From contig NZ_CP050948.1 in the NCBI RefSeq assembly GCF_019443745.1, positions 434,001 to 498,000 of the forward strand: DNA of 64,000 nt. The letters run 5' to 3'. The stretch is from Iamia sp. SCSIO 61187. GTDB taxonomy: Bacteria; Actinomycetota; Acidimicrobiia; Acidimicrobiales; Iamiaceae. Made by a program: the position numbers and the translations under genes. Positions 42,976 to 51,245 of this stretch are shown piece after piece. The notes under the pieces were generated by a model. The model was not told where the DNA came from. It searched no databases and saw nothing but the letters and a program-made list of their open reading frames with translations. The stretch's first letter is position 1, and every line of letters starts with the position of its first letter.

Positions 42976-44622
42976 GTGGAGACGACAGGCGGCGGGAGGC
43001 CGATGAGCGCGGCGGGGGAGCCCAACGCCGCGTTCAACGTCACCCCGTTCATGCGGCTGGCCCGCACCCACGCCCTGTCCACCGCCTCCGACGCCGTCGT
43101 CGCCGCCGCCCTCGCCGGCACGATCTTCTTCGCCGCCGCCACCGCCGAGGCCCGGGGCAAGGTCTTCCTCTACCTGCTGCTCACCATGGCGCCCTTCGCC
43201 GTGGTCGCGCCGCTCATCGGCCCGGCCCTCGACCGGGCCCGCAGCGGGCGGCGCTGGGTGGTCATCGGCTCGGCCATCGCCCGGGGGGTGCTGTGCTTCG
43301 CCCTGATCGGCCGCACCGACTCGCTGCTGCTCTACCCGGCGGCCTTCGGCGTCCTCGTCCTGCAGAAGGCCTACGGCATCGCCCGGTCGTCGCTCGTGCC
43401 CGGCGTCGTCGAGAGCGACGACGAGCTGGTCGAGGCCAACTCCAAGCTCCAGCTCCTGGCCGGGATCATGGGGTTCGTGGGGGCGGCGCCCGCCGCCCTG
43501 CTCTACAAGATCTTCGACAGCCCGTCGGTGACGCTCGGCCTGGCCGTGTGCGGCTTCGCCGCCACCGCCGGTCTGGCCCTCCGCATCCCCAAGGTGGCGG
43601 TGGCGCCCACGTCGGCGACGCCCGAGGAGAGGGCCGAGCTGCGGGGCGTCGGCGTCCTGCTCGCCGGGGCCAGCATTGGCCTGCTGCGCGGCATCGTCGG
43701 GTTCCTCACCCTGTACTTCGCCTTCCACTTCCGCGAGACCGAGGAGCTGGTCGCGTTCGGGTTCATCGCCGCCATCAGCGTCGCCGGGACGCTGCTGGGC
43801 TCGGTTCTGGCCCCCAAGCTGCGCCAGACCTGGCCCGAGGAGCGGATGCTGATCGCCGTCCTCATCCTGACGGTCGGCACGGGCGTGGCCGCCACCCTGC
43901 TCGGCGGGACGGTGGGCGCGGCCCTGCTCGGCGGGGCCGTGGGCATCGCCTCCACCGCCGGCAAGCTGGCCTTCGACTCGATCGTCCAGCGCGACGCCCC
44001 CGACGCCAACCGGGGCCGCCTGTTCGCCAAGTTCGAGACCCGGTTCCAGCTCATCTGGGTCGTGGGCTCGATGCTCGGCCTCATCCCGCTGGGCGAGCTG
44101 CGCCTCTCGTTCGTGGCCGTGGCCCTGGTGTCGGGCTTCGCCACCTTCTCCTACATCGTCGGGCTGGCCGCCTGGCGCCACCGCACGGGCCAGGCGGTCT
44201 CCGAGTTCGGCCGCCAGGCCGTGGTCATCGACCAGGCCCTGAGCGATGCCCAGGCGAAGGCCAAGACCCGCGTGCGCGACTCGACCATGTCGGTGATCGC
44301 CCGGGTCCGCTCCCGCGAGGGGCGGGGTCAGCGGCCGACGGCCGTCACCGCCGGGGTGGGAGCCGACGGGCGGCGGGCCGGACCCGGCATCGGCACCGCC
44401 ATGACGCCGATGGAGGGGACCCCGGCCGTCACTGGCCGCCGCCCTCGCCTGGCCAAGGGGCACCGCCCCGACCCGACCCGGATCCGGCGCCGGCCCGCCG
44501 GTCCCGCCGACCCGACCCGCGTCGCCCGGGATCCGGCCGATCGGCCCGACGACCCCACCGAGGTCGCCCCGCCCCGCGACCCCACGACCTTCGCCCCCGC
44601 CCCACCCCCGCCACCTCGCTGA
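42976..44622 (+). CDS. MFS-type membrane transporter with disordered C-terminal tail
   Basis: 548 residues from GTG 42976; ATG 43003, with gggagg three bases upstream, is the alternative. About eleven or twelve hydrophobic segments span residues ~35-410, including the MFS loop-type APLIGPALDRARSGRRWVVIG (basic A-motif after TM2) and a repeat of it later (GSVLAPKLRQTWPEERM). The last ~140 residues are hydrophilic, Arg/Pro/Asp-rich (DPTRIRRRPAGPADP repeats) and probably disordered in the cytoplasm. The substrate is unknown. Such tails are uncommon in MFS exporters. Confidence 0.82.
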   Translation: METTGGGRPMSAAGEPNAAFNVTPFMRLARTHALSTASDAVVAAALAGTIFFAAATAEARGKVFLYLLLTMAPFAVVAPLIGPALDRARSGRRWVVIGSAIARGVLCFALIGRTDSLLLYPAAFGVLVLQKAYGIARSSLVPGVVESDDELVEANSKLQLLAGIMGFVGAAPAALLYKIFDSPSVTLGLAVCGFAATAGLALRIPKVAVAPTSATPEERAELRGVGVLLAGASIGLLRGIVGFLTLYFAFHFRETEELVAFGFIAAISVAGTLLGSVLAPKLRQTWPEERMLIAVLILTVGTGVAATLLGGTVGAALLGGAVGIASTAGKLAFDSIVQRDAPDANRGRLFAKFETRFQLIWVVGSMLGLIPLGELRLSFVAVALVSGFATFSYIVGLAAWRHRTGQAVSEFGRQAVVIDQALSDAQAKAKTRVRDSTMSVIARVRSREGRGQRPTAVTAGVGADGRRAGPGIGTAMTPMEGTPAVTGRRPRLAKGHRPDPTRIRRRPAGPADPTRVARDPADRPDDPTEVAPPRDPTTFAPAPPPPPR

Positions 44623-44692
44623 GCACGTTCCTGCGTCAGCGGCGGGAGACGACCTCCCGTCAGTGACGCCGGAACGGACGCGGCCGAGGCCG

Positions 44693-45520
44693 TCAGGCCG
44701 GCGGGGCCGACCAGACGTCGACGGAGCGGACGAGCCCGGCCGCCTCGGCCGCCCGGGCCAGCGCGTCGTCGTCGACGTCGACGACGACGGCCACGAGCAC
44801 GTCGCCGCGTCCGGCGGCTCCCGCGAGGGCGGCACGGAGCGCGCCCGCCCGATCGGATCCGGCGACGGCCACGACGACGCTCACCGTCCCCCCGGGGTCG
44901 TAGACCGGGGGTGCCGGCAGGCCCCCCGCCCCCCAGGACCCGCCCCCGAGCGGGTCCCCGGCCGGCCGGCCGCCCAGGGCCGGGCCGAAGGTGTGCGGCG
45001 GGACCGATGTCGGCGGGTCGGCGCCCGGGTCGGTGGCGCCGTCGCCCTGGTCGGACGGGAAGGGCCCGACCGGGGCGGGGCCGGCGTCGTCGCCCGTCGC
45101 CGGGCCGATCCAGTAGGAGGACGCCCGCGCCCACCCGGCGGCGGTCGTGCGCGCCGCGCCGGCCACGTCGGCGGCGGCCACGCACGTGAGCGCCGGCCGC
45201 TCCGCCACGGCGCGCAACAGGGCCACCCCGGCGCCGTCGTCGTCGGCGGCCACGTCGTCGACGACCCAGGTCGTCCCCTGGTCCAGGGCGACCCCGCACG
45301 CCCGCACCGCACCCGCGCCGTCGACCACGACGCGGGCGACGGGCCCGTCGCTGGTGACGAGGTGGCCCAGCCACAGGGGGTGGATGGCGTCGGCCCCGGC
45401 GGCCGGTCGCCACCAGCGGGGCGCCCACCCGGCCAGGCGCCGACGGTGGGCGGCGGTCAGCGCCACCAGGGCGTCGACGTCGTGCTCGGTGGCCGGCCGG
45501 ACGACGAGGGGCTCGGCCAC
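44693..45520 (-). CDS. GNAT-like acetyltransferase domain protein, unassigned
   Basis: 275 residues, GTG start. The N-terminal ~140 residues begin PLVVRPATEHDVDALVALTA, typical of a GNAT fold, with a central strand TTWVVDDVAADDDGAGVALL in the acetyl-CoA-binding position, though the QxxGxG/A loop is degraded. A Gly/Pro/Asp linker (~145-205) follows, then a C-terminal alpha/beta stretch (VSVVVAVAGSDRAGALRAAL, VDVDDDALARAAEAAG). Function unknown. It is co-directional with the DUF2342 gene, which ends seven bases before this start. Confidence 0.65.
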   Translation of the reverse strand: MAEPLVVRPATEHDVDALVALTAAHRRRLAGWAPRWWRPAAGADAIHPLWLGHLVTSDGPVARVVVDGAGAVRACGVALDQGTTWVVDDVAADDDGAGVALLRAVAERPALTCVAAADVAGAARTTAAGWARASSYWIGPATGDDAGPAPVGPFPSDQGDGATDPGADPPTSVPPHTFGPALGGRPAGDPLGGGSWGAGGLPAPPVYDPGGTVSVVVAVAGSDRAGALRAALAGAAGRGDVLVAVVVDVDDDALARAAEAAGLVRSVDVWSAPPA

Positions 45521-45527
45521 GACGGCG

Positions 45528-46748
45528 TCAGGAGTCGAGGTCGATGCGGGCCAGCCAGAGACCGGGGGCGGCCAGCTCGGCCGGGGTGGGGAGGTCCTCG
45601 GCCCTGGCCCACAGCCGGGCCAGGCCCTCCTCGCCGGCCCGCTCGACGACGCCGTCGACGAACGCGGCACCGAGGTCGACGCGGGCCGGGGTGAGGTTGA
45701 GCCCGAAGAGGCGCTCGACGTAGCGGTCGGCGGCGCTGGTCTCCACCCGCCGCCGGCGCACCGCCTCGGTGACCTGGGCGTAGCTGCCGACGAGGCCGCC
45801 CCCGACCCGGTCCATGATGTGGTCGACCCAGCCCACGATGGCGGCGACGAGGGCGTCGAGCCGGGGGCGGATCTCCTCCTGGGCCGGCGACGACACCGCC
45901 CCCATGAGCACCTCGGGGTCGGTGAAGAGGCGTTGGACGGACTCCATCCCGCTCGGGTCCGCGGGGTCGACGTCGGCCAGGGCCCGCTCGAACCCGCCCG
46001 GGTCGGGGCGGAAGCCGGCGACGAACTGCTCGATGAGCTCGGTCAGCTGGGCCCGGACGTGGGGCACGCCCAGCACGGCATGGTGGGCGACCTCGTGCAG
46101 GCACACCCACAGCCGGACGTCGTCGACCCCGAGGCTCCACTCCTCGGCGAAGGCGTCGATCGCCGGGACGAGCACCATCACCTCGTCGCCCGGCGGGCGG
46201 GGCACGGGCAGGTCGTACTGGCCGAAGGACCGGGTGGCGAGGTGGCCCACCATCGACCCGGCCGCCATGCCCAGGGTCATGGGCTGGAGCATCCCCATCA
46301 GCTGGCCCAGCCAGGCGGTGGCGGCGTCCTCGTCGAGGGGGTCGAGCTCGGTCGGGTCGGGCACGGCCGGGTGCGCGCCTGCGCTCCCCGCCGGGGCATC
46401 GGTGCCGGTGGAGCCGAGGCTCTGGGCCAGCGACTCGAACAGGCGCCGGTGGTCGTCGAGGGTCCGGCTCACCCACTGGGTGCGGGTGACCGGGGTGATG
46501 GTGATCCCGGCGCCGTGGTGCGACGGGTCGAGACCGCTGGCGTTGGCGATCTGGAGCTCGGCCACCCGGGCCAGCTGCTCGAGCTGGATCCGCGCCAACG
46601 GGTCGACGTTCGGCTCCGGCTCGCCGTCGGTGGCGATGCTGTGGGCGATCTGGCGGGCCGCGTCCCACGCGATGGGGCCCTGGCGGCCGATCATGCGGGC
46701 CAGGTCGCCGAAGAAGGGCATGCCCCCGAAGGGGTCCGGGCCGCTCAT
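45528..46748 (-). CDS. DUF2342 zinc-dependent metalloprotease-like protein
   Basis: 406 residues from the ATG (SGPDPFGGMPFFGDLARM). The zincin motif HEVAHH is in WVCLHEVAHHAVLG (~residue 240), and the surrounding helices match the actinobacterial 'zinc-dependent metalloprotease/putative hydrolase' family (DUF2342), also annotated near F420 genes. The region MLQPMTLGMAAGSMVGHLATR is hydrophobic but probably a buried helix. No signal peptide. Natural substrate unknown. Confidence 0.88.
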   Translation of the reverse strand: MSGPDPFGGMPFFGDLARMIGRQGPIAWDAARQIAHSIATDGEPEPNVDPLARIQLEQLARVAELQIANASGLDPSHHGAGITITPVTRTQWVSRTLDDHRRLFESLAQSLGSTGTDAPAGSAGAHPAVPDPTELDPLDEDAATAWLGQLMGMLQPMTLGMAAGSMVGHLATRSFGQYDLPVPRPPGDEVMVLVPAIDAFAEEWSLGVDDVRLWVCLHEVAHHAVLGVPHVRAQLTELIEQFVAGFRPDPGGFERALADVDPADPSGMESVQRLFTDPEVLMGAVSSPAQEEIRPRLDALVAAIVGWVDHIMDRVGGGLVGSYAQVTEAVRRRRVETSAADRYVERLFGLNLTPARVDLGAAFVDGVVERAGEEGLARLWARAEDLPTPAELAAPGLWLARIDLDS

Positions 46749-46818
46749 CGCCCCCCGTCCCGGTTCGCGGGGAGCGGTCGGTCGCGATGTGGCGGGGCCG
46801 GGCGCACGACGGCATCGT

Positions 46819-47910
46819 ATGCGGATGGCACCCGATCCCCTCCGCGGCCCCTCGGCACCCCGGACGGGTGGCGGGATCGTCGTCACCGGGGCCGCGGGCG
46901 CGCTGGGCCGGGCGGTCGTCGCCGCCCTGCGCGACACCGGGGCCGAGGTGCTCGCCGTGGTCGACCCCGGGGCGGGGGCGACCGCCGCCGGCCCGACCAC
47001 CGAGGTCGACCTCCTGGAGGCCGACCTGAAGGCCCTGCTCGAGGGAACGGCCGTGCTCGTCCACCTGGCGTCGGTCTTCGGCCCCAACCTCGACGAGGAC
47101 CCGGCCGTGGAGGCCGCCGAGGACGTCCTCGCCGCCCAGCGCCTGCTCGACGCCGCCGGCGACGTCGGCGTCGAGCACGTGGTGCTCCTGTCGTCGGCGG
47201 CCGTCTACGGGGCGTGGGCCAACAACCCCATGCCGCTCACCGAGGACGCCACCCTCCGTCCCGGCCCCGACCTGGCCTACGCCGTGCAGCGCGCCGAGAT
47301 CGAGCGCCGCCTGGCCGAGTGGCGCCACGGCCACCCCGGGGCCACGGCCACCGTGCTGCGACCGGCCCCGGTCGTGGGCGACGACGGGGCCGAGGGCTGG
47401 ATGGCCCGGGCCCTGCACGCCGCGCGCCGGGTGGCCGACATCGACGGCGACCCGCCGTCGCAGTTCGTCCACGTCGACGACCTGGCCTCGGCCGTGGTCC
47501 TCGCCGCCACCGCCCGCCTCGACGGCGCCCGGAACGTCGCCCCCGACGGGTGGCTCCGGGGCGCCGAGTACACCGCCCTCGACGCCGGCACGCCCAAGGT
47601 GCGGCTGCCCCAGCGCGTCGGCGACCGGGTGGCCCGGGTGCGCTGGCGGCTGCGGCTGGCCCCGACCCCGCCCGGGCTGGTCCCCTACGCCCGGCACCCG
47701 TGGGTGGTGGCCAACGACCGCCTGCGGGCCGACGGGTGGCGCCCGCAGCACTCCAACGAGGAGGCGTTCGTCGCCGGCACGCCCGCCACCGCGCTGGCCA
47801 CCCTCAGCCCCCGCCGGCGCCAGGAGCTGGCCCTGGGGGTCACCGGTGGGGCGCTGGCCGCCGGTCTGGGCGCCGCCGTCTGGGTCGCCACCCGCCGCGC
47901 CCGCCGCTGA
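46819..47910 (+). CDS. NAD-dependent epimerase/dehydratase (extended SDR), membrane-anchored C-terminus
   Basis: 363 residues from ATG 46819 (ATG 46825 is equally possible). The Rossmann motif is VVTGAAGALGRAVV (TGxxGxxG). The catalytic region has LLSSAAVYGAW (Ser), and the tyrosine motif reads YAVQR, with Arg where the usual YxxxK Lys stands. The C-terminal ~25 residues form a membrane-like helix ending in RRARR. Sugar-nucleotide or steroid-type substrates are typical for the family; nothing here decides. It ends convergent with the HtrA-like gene. Confidence 0.82.
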   Translation: MRMAPDPLRGPSAPRTGGGIVVTGAAGALGRAVVAALRDTGAEVLAVVDPGAGATAAGPTTEVDLLEADLKALLEGTAVLVHLASVFGPNLDEDPAVEAAEDVLAAQRLLDAAGDVGVEHVVLLSSAAVYGAWANNPMPLTEDATLRPGPDLAYAVQRAEIERRLAEWRHGHPGATATVLRPAPVVGDDGAEGWMARALHAARRVADIDGDPPSQFVHVDDLASAVVLAATARLDGARNVAPDGWLRGAEYTALDAGTPKVRLPQRVGDRVARVRWRLRLAPTPPGLVPYARHPWVVANDRLRADGWRPQHSNEEAFVAGTPATALATLSPRRRQELALGVTGGALAAGLGAAVWVATRRARR

Positions 47911-48000
47911 AGCCAGCTGCTCGGAAAGTCTCGGTCGCGCCTGGACTCGAGGCACCCTGCGCCCCGCGGGTCGCCGATCACCCGCAGGGCGTCCCGGCGG

Positions 48001-48047
48001 GCCTGGCGGCAGCCCCGGGGGCTCGTGAGGTCAGCGCCAGCCCGAGC
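48001..48047. repeat. Diverged single copy of the 139-bp tandem-repeat sequence
   Basis: gcctggcggcagcccc at 48001-48016 and agcgccagcccgagc at 48033-48047 match the 139-bp unit at 59761-60316 with the same internal spacing; the bases between differ. It lies between convergent stops, as a dispersed relic of that repeat. Confidence 0.6.
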
Positions 48048-48048
48048 T

Positions 48049-49272
48049 TCAGGAGGGCGTGGGGACGAGGGTGGCCTCGACCTCGAGGGTCTGGTCGGCC
48101 CGGTTGACCTCCAGGGCCACGGCCTGGCCCGGTCGGGTGAGCGTCAGGGCGGCCTGGACGTCGGCGAGCGACCGGACCCGCTGGTCGTCGACGGCGAGGA
48201 CGACGTCGCCGGCCGCCAGCCCGGCCTGCTCGGCCGGGGAGCCGGCCATGACCTCGTCGACCGCGAACCCGGCGGGGACGGCGCCGGCGTCGGCGACCGG
48301 CGCCCCGGCGATGCCCAGCCAGCCCCGGTCGACCCGCCCGAGCCGCCGGAGGTCGTCGGCGACCCGCAGGGCGACCTCGGCGGGCACGGCCCACCCGGTC
48401 TCGGCCGGACCGGTGCCGGTCGGGTCGGTGAGGGCGACGCAGATGCCGCGGAGGTGGCCGTCCCGGTCGACCAGCGCCCCGCCGTCGGCGCCGGCGGGGA
48501 CGGGGTGGTCGGTCTCGATCAGGCCCACGAGCAGCGCGTCGCCGTCGGCGACGTGGGTGCCGGTGGCGCTCACCGTGCCCTCGACCACCAGGGGGGCGCT
48601 GCTCCCGGACCGGGCGCTGACGGTGATCGTCTGGTCACCGGGTCGGGGCGGGGTGATGTCGAGGGTGGCGGTGGGGTAGCCGGTGCCGGCCACGGTGATG
48701 GCGGCCAGGCCGGTCATCGGGTCCCGGCCCTCGAGGCTCGCCTCCTCGCGGCGCCCCGACGGCCAGGTGACGCCGACGGCCGTGGCCCCGGCCACGAGCT
48801 GGGCGCTGGTCAGGACGAGGCCGTCGGACCGGGCCACCACCCCCGAGCCGTGCCGCACCTCGTCGCCGACGGTGGCGGTCACCTCGACCACGGCCGGGGC
48901 GACGCTGGTGGCGATGGCCGCCGCCGAGCGGACGGCCGTGGTCGGGGGGCCGGTCGACCCGGTCGCGTCCCGCTCGACCAGGGCGGTCGGGGCGGTGAAG
49001 GCGCCGAGGGCGGCCAGGGACACCACGGTGACGGCCGCCCCGGCCAGCCCGGACAGGACGCCGACGACCACCAGCGGTCGGCTGCGCCTCCCGGTGGGCC
49101 CCGCCGCGGCCGGTCCGGCGGCGGCCCGGGCCAGCTCCGAGGGGTGGCGCCACAGCCGGTCCTCGGGGGGCAGCGGCCCGGGCCCGGCCTCGTCGTCGTC
49201 GTCGATCACGACAGGGCGCGTGCGGCGCGGGCGGTCGGGAGCACGGTCGAGCAGGTTACCGACGCCCGCCAC
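48049..49272 (-). CDS. HtrA-like S1C/PDZ protein lacking all catalytic residues (pseudoprotease)
   Basis: 407 residues, GTG start. Layout as in HtrA: cytoplasmic tail, membrane helix ~66-92, trypsin-like domain ~115-310, PDZ domain ~315-400 (AEQAGLAAGDVVLAVDD). Aligning with the active paralogue at 21184, the triad is gone: the His of TNAHV is Gln158 (TSAQLV), the Asp of DEDVAMI is Gly188 (DPMTGLAAI), and the Ser of GNSGGPL is Asp263 (GADGGALVD). The fold-defining glycines remain, so the protein is conserved as a fold and not decayed. It is probably a binding or regulatory protein of the envelope. Confidence 0.87.
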   Translation of the reverse strand: MAGVGNLLDRAPDRPRRTRPVVIDDDDEAGPGPLPPEDRLWRHPSELARAAAGPAAAGPTGRRSRPLVVVGVLSGLAGAAVTVVSLAALGAFTAPTALVERDATGSTGPPTTAVRSAAAIATSVAPAVVEVTATVGDEVRHGSGVVARSDGLVLTSAQLVAGATAVGVTWPSGRREEASLEGRDPMTGLAAITVAGTGYPTATLDITPPRPGDQTITVSARSGSSAPLVVEGTVSATGTHVADGDALLVGLIETDHPVPAGADGGALVDRDGHLRGICVALTDPTGTGPAETGWAVPAEVALRVADDLRRLGRVDRGWLGIAGAPVADAGAVPAGFAVDEVMAGSPAEQAGLAAGDVVLAVDDQRVRSLADVQAALTLTRPGQAVALEVNRADQTLEVEATLVPTPS

Positions 49273-49339
49273 GGCGGGGACCGCGCCCTCGGCGCACGGT
49301 CACCGGCCTCTCGCTCGCACCGGGAGCCCCGTTCACCAA

Positions 49340-49345
49340 TACGAT
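49340..49345 (+). promoter_or_regulatory. Putative -10 box (TACGAT), leaderless moaE
   Basis: TACGAT ends six bases before the GTG at 49352; no Shine-Dalgarno sequence intervenes. A single gttcacc lies at 49331 without 11-bp partners, so it is not called a PHO box. Confidence 0.45.
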
Positions 49346-49351
49346 GGGTCG

Positions 49352-49876
49352 GTGCCCCCTGGGATCGCTGCCGCCGTGCCTGCCTCCCACCCGTCCCCCG
49401 ACGCCGCCCCGCCCGCCGGCGACACGTGGGTCGGGATCACGGCCGATCCCCTCGACGGGGCCGCCGCCGGACGTTGGGCCACCACCCCCGACGTGGGGGC
49501 GGTGGTGACGTTCTGCGGCACCGTGCGCGACCACGCACCGGGCCGCGACGGGGTGACCTCGCTGACCTACGAGGCCTACGAGGAGGCCGCCGTGGCCCGG
49601 ATGGCCGAGGTCGTCGCCGACGTCCGGCGCCGCTGGCCCGACGTCCGCCGGGTGGTCGCCGTGCACCGCACCGGCCACCTCGAGGTGGGTGAGAGCGCCG
49701 TGGTCGTCGCCGTGGGCGCCCCCCACCGGGGGTCGGCCTTCGCCGCCGCGGCCCACTGCATCGACACCCTCAAGGCCACCGTCCCCCTCTGGAAGAAGGA
49801 GACGTGGGCCGACGGCGAGGAGTGGGGCACCGACGCCACCCCCATCGGCGCCGTCGCCCCCGAGGACGCCCGCTGA
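49352..49876 (+). CDS. moaE: Molybdopterin synthase catalytic subunit MoaE
   Basis: 174 residues from the GTG. After a ~30-residue Pro/Ala extension, the MoaE core is clear: GAVVTFCGTVRDHAPGRDGV, LTYEAYEEAAVARM, VAVHRTGHLEVGESAVVVAV, and the active-site lysine segment KATVPLWKKETW. MoaE adds the two dithiolene sulfurs to precursor Z, using thiocarboxylated MoaD. No moaD is adjacent. The next small gene starts on its stop (TGATG). Confidence 0.95.
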   Translation: MPPGIAAAVPASHPSPDAAPPAGDTWVGITADPLDGAAAGRWATTPDVGAVVTFCGTVRDHAPGRDGVTSLTYEAYEEAAVARMAEVVADVRRRWPDVRRVVAVHRTGHLEVGESAVVVAVGAPHRGSAFAAAAHCIDTLKATVPLWKKETWADGEEWGTDATPIGAVAPEDAR

Positions 49877-50094
49877 TGTCGCCCTTCGTGTTCCTCCTCG
49901 TCCCGGTGGTCATCATCGTGCTGGCGTCGCTGGTCCTCTGGGTCCGCGGCCGCCAGCCCACGAACATGCACTCGGGCATCACCGGCTTCCAGCGCGAGAT
50001 GGAGGCGCTGTCGCCGTCGCCGCAGACCCGCAAGCCCCGTCGCTTCGAGTCCGACGGCACGAGCCGCCCGACCCGGCGGGGACCGGACGCCTGA
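49876..50094 (+). CDS. Small single-pass membrane protein, unknown function
   Basis: 72 residues; the ATG shares bases with the moaE stop. The N-terminal helix FVFLLVPVVIIVLASLVLWV (~4-24) is followed by a hydrophilic tail with MHSGITGFQREMEALSP and an Arg-rich end. It lies between moaE and mreB, four bases before the mreB start. The GF.REM segment after a single helix resembles small actinobacterial membrane proteins of unknown role. Perhaps linked to MreB; inference from position only. Confidence 0.7.
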   Translation: MSPFVFLLVPVVIIVLASLVLWVRGRQPTNMHSGITGFQREMEALSPSPQTRKPRRFESDGTSRPTRRGPDA

Positions 50095-50097
50095 TCC

Positions 50098-51102
50098 ATG
50101 GCCCGCGACCTGGCGATCGACCTCGGGACGGCCAACACCCTGGTCTACGCGCGCGGCCAGGGGATCGTGCTCAACGAGCCGTCGGTCATCGCCTTGAACC
50201 AGAACACCGGCGACGTGCTCGCCATGGGCCACGAGGCCTGGCAGATGATCGGCCGCACCCCCGGCTCGATCGTCGCCGTCCGGCCCCTGCGGCAGGGCGC
50301 CATCACCGACTTCGACGTCACCCAGCGGATGATCCGGCTGCTGCTGCACCGCGCCGGCGTGAGCCGCTTCAACCGGCCCCGGGTGGTCATCTGCGTCCCC
50401 TCGGCCATCACCGAGGTCGAGCGCCGGGCCGTCATCGAGGCGGCCCGTCGGGCCGGAGCGGCCGAGGCCCAGCTGATCGAGCAGCCCATGGCCGCCGCCC
50501 TCGGCGCCGGGCTCACGATCAACGAGCCGGTGGCCAACATGGTCGTCGACGTCGGCGGCGGCACGTCGGAGACGGCGCTCATCTCCCTCGGCGGCGTGGT
50601 CGCCCTCCAGGCCGTGCGGGTCGGGTCGTTCGACATCGACGCCGCCATCCAGGGCTTCATCCGGCGTGAGTACGGCATCGCCATCGGCGAGCGCACGGCC
50701 GAGGAGATCAAGGTCTCCATCGGCTCCGCCTACCCGGTGCGTGACAACGTCAAGGCCGAGGTCCGGGGCCGCGACCTGATGACCGGGCTGCCCAAGACGG
50801 TGATCCTCTCGCCGGTCGAGGTGCGCACGGCCATCGAGGAGCCGGTCACCGCCATCGTCGACTCGGTGGTGGCATGCCTGGGCGAGGCCCCGCCGGAGCT
50901 GGCCCACGACCTGATCATCCGGGGCATGCACCTCGTCGGCGGTGGCGGCATGCTCGCCGGCCTGGCCCAGCGGATCGCCAACGAGACCGAGATCCCCGTC
51001 TACCTGGTCGACGCCCCCCTCGAGTGCGTGGTCCTCGGTGCCGGCAAGTGCATCGAGGCCTACGACCAGCTCAAGGTGATGTTCATGGGTTCGCGCATGT
51101 AG
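50098..51102 (+). CDS. mreB: Rod shape-determining protein MreB (bacterial actin)
   Basis: 334 residues. Actin-fold motifs: phosphate-1 DLAIDLGTANTLVY, connect-1 and phosphate-2 MVVDVGGGTSETALISLGG, adenosine motif HLVGGGGMLAGL, and RTAEEIKVSIGSAYP. MreB filaments guide lateral wall synthesis under the membrane. mreC, mreD and rodA do not follow, so this could be the second MreB-type paralogue (Mbl) of the genome. The presence of MreB limits the choice among actinobacterial lineages, since many lack it. Confidence 0.93.
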   Translation: MARDLAIDLGTANTLVYARGQGIVLNEPSVIALNQNTGDVLAMGHEAWQMIGRTPGSIVAVRPLRQGAITDFDVTQRMIRLLLHRAGVSRFNRPRVVICVPSAITEVERRAVIEAARRAGAAEAQLIEQPMAAALGAGLTINEPVANMVVDVGGGTSETALISLGGVVALQAVRVGSFDIDAAIQGFIRREYGIAIGERTAEEIKVSIGSAYPVRDNVKAEVRGRDLMTGLPKTVILSPVEVRTAIEEPVTAIVDSVVACLGEAPPELAHDLIIRGMHLVGGGGMLAGLAQRIANETEIPVYLVDAPLECVVLGAGKCIEAYDQLKVMFMGSRM

Positions 51103-51245
51103 CACGCCGGGGACGGGTCGCCGGGCGGCGGCGGTCTCGGCACCCACGGCCGTGACGTGGTTAGATGTCCCCCGACCTGGCTCGGGGTGACCCGCGCCAC
51201 ACGTCCGTGACCATCGCCCGCTGCCCTGGAGCGCACCGCACCCCC

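Noticed and set aside
49331-49337. PHO box before moaE
   Set aside because: A single GTTCACC without 11-bp partners is expected by chance in such GC-rich DNA.
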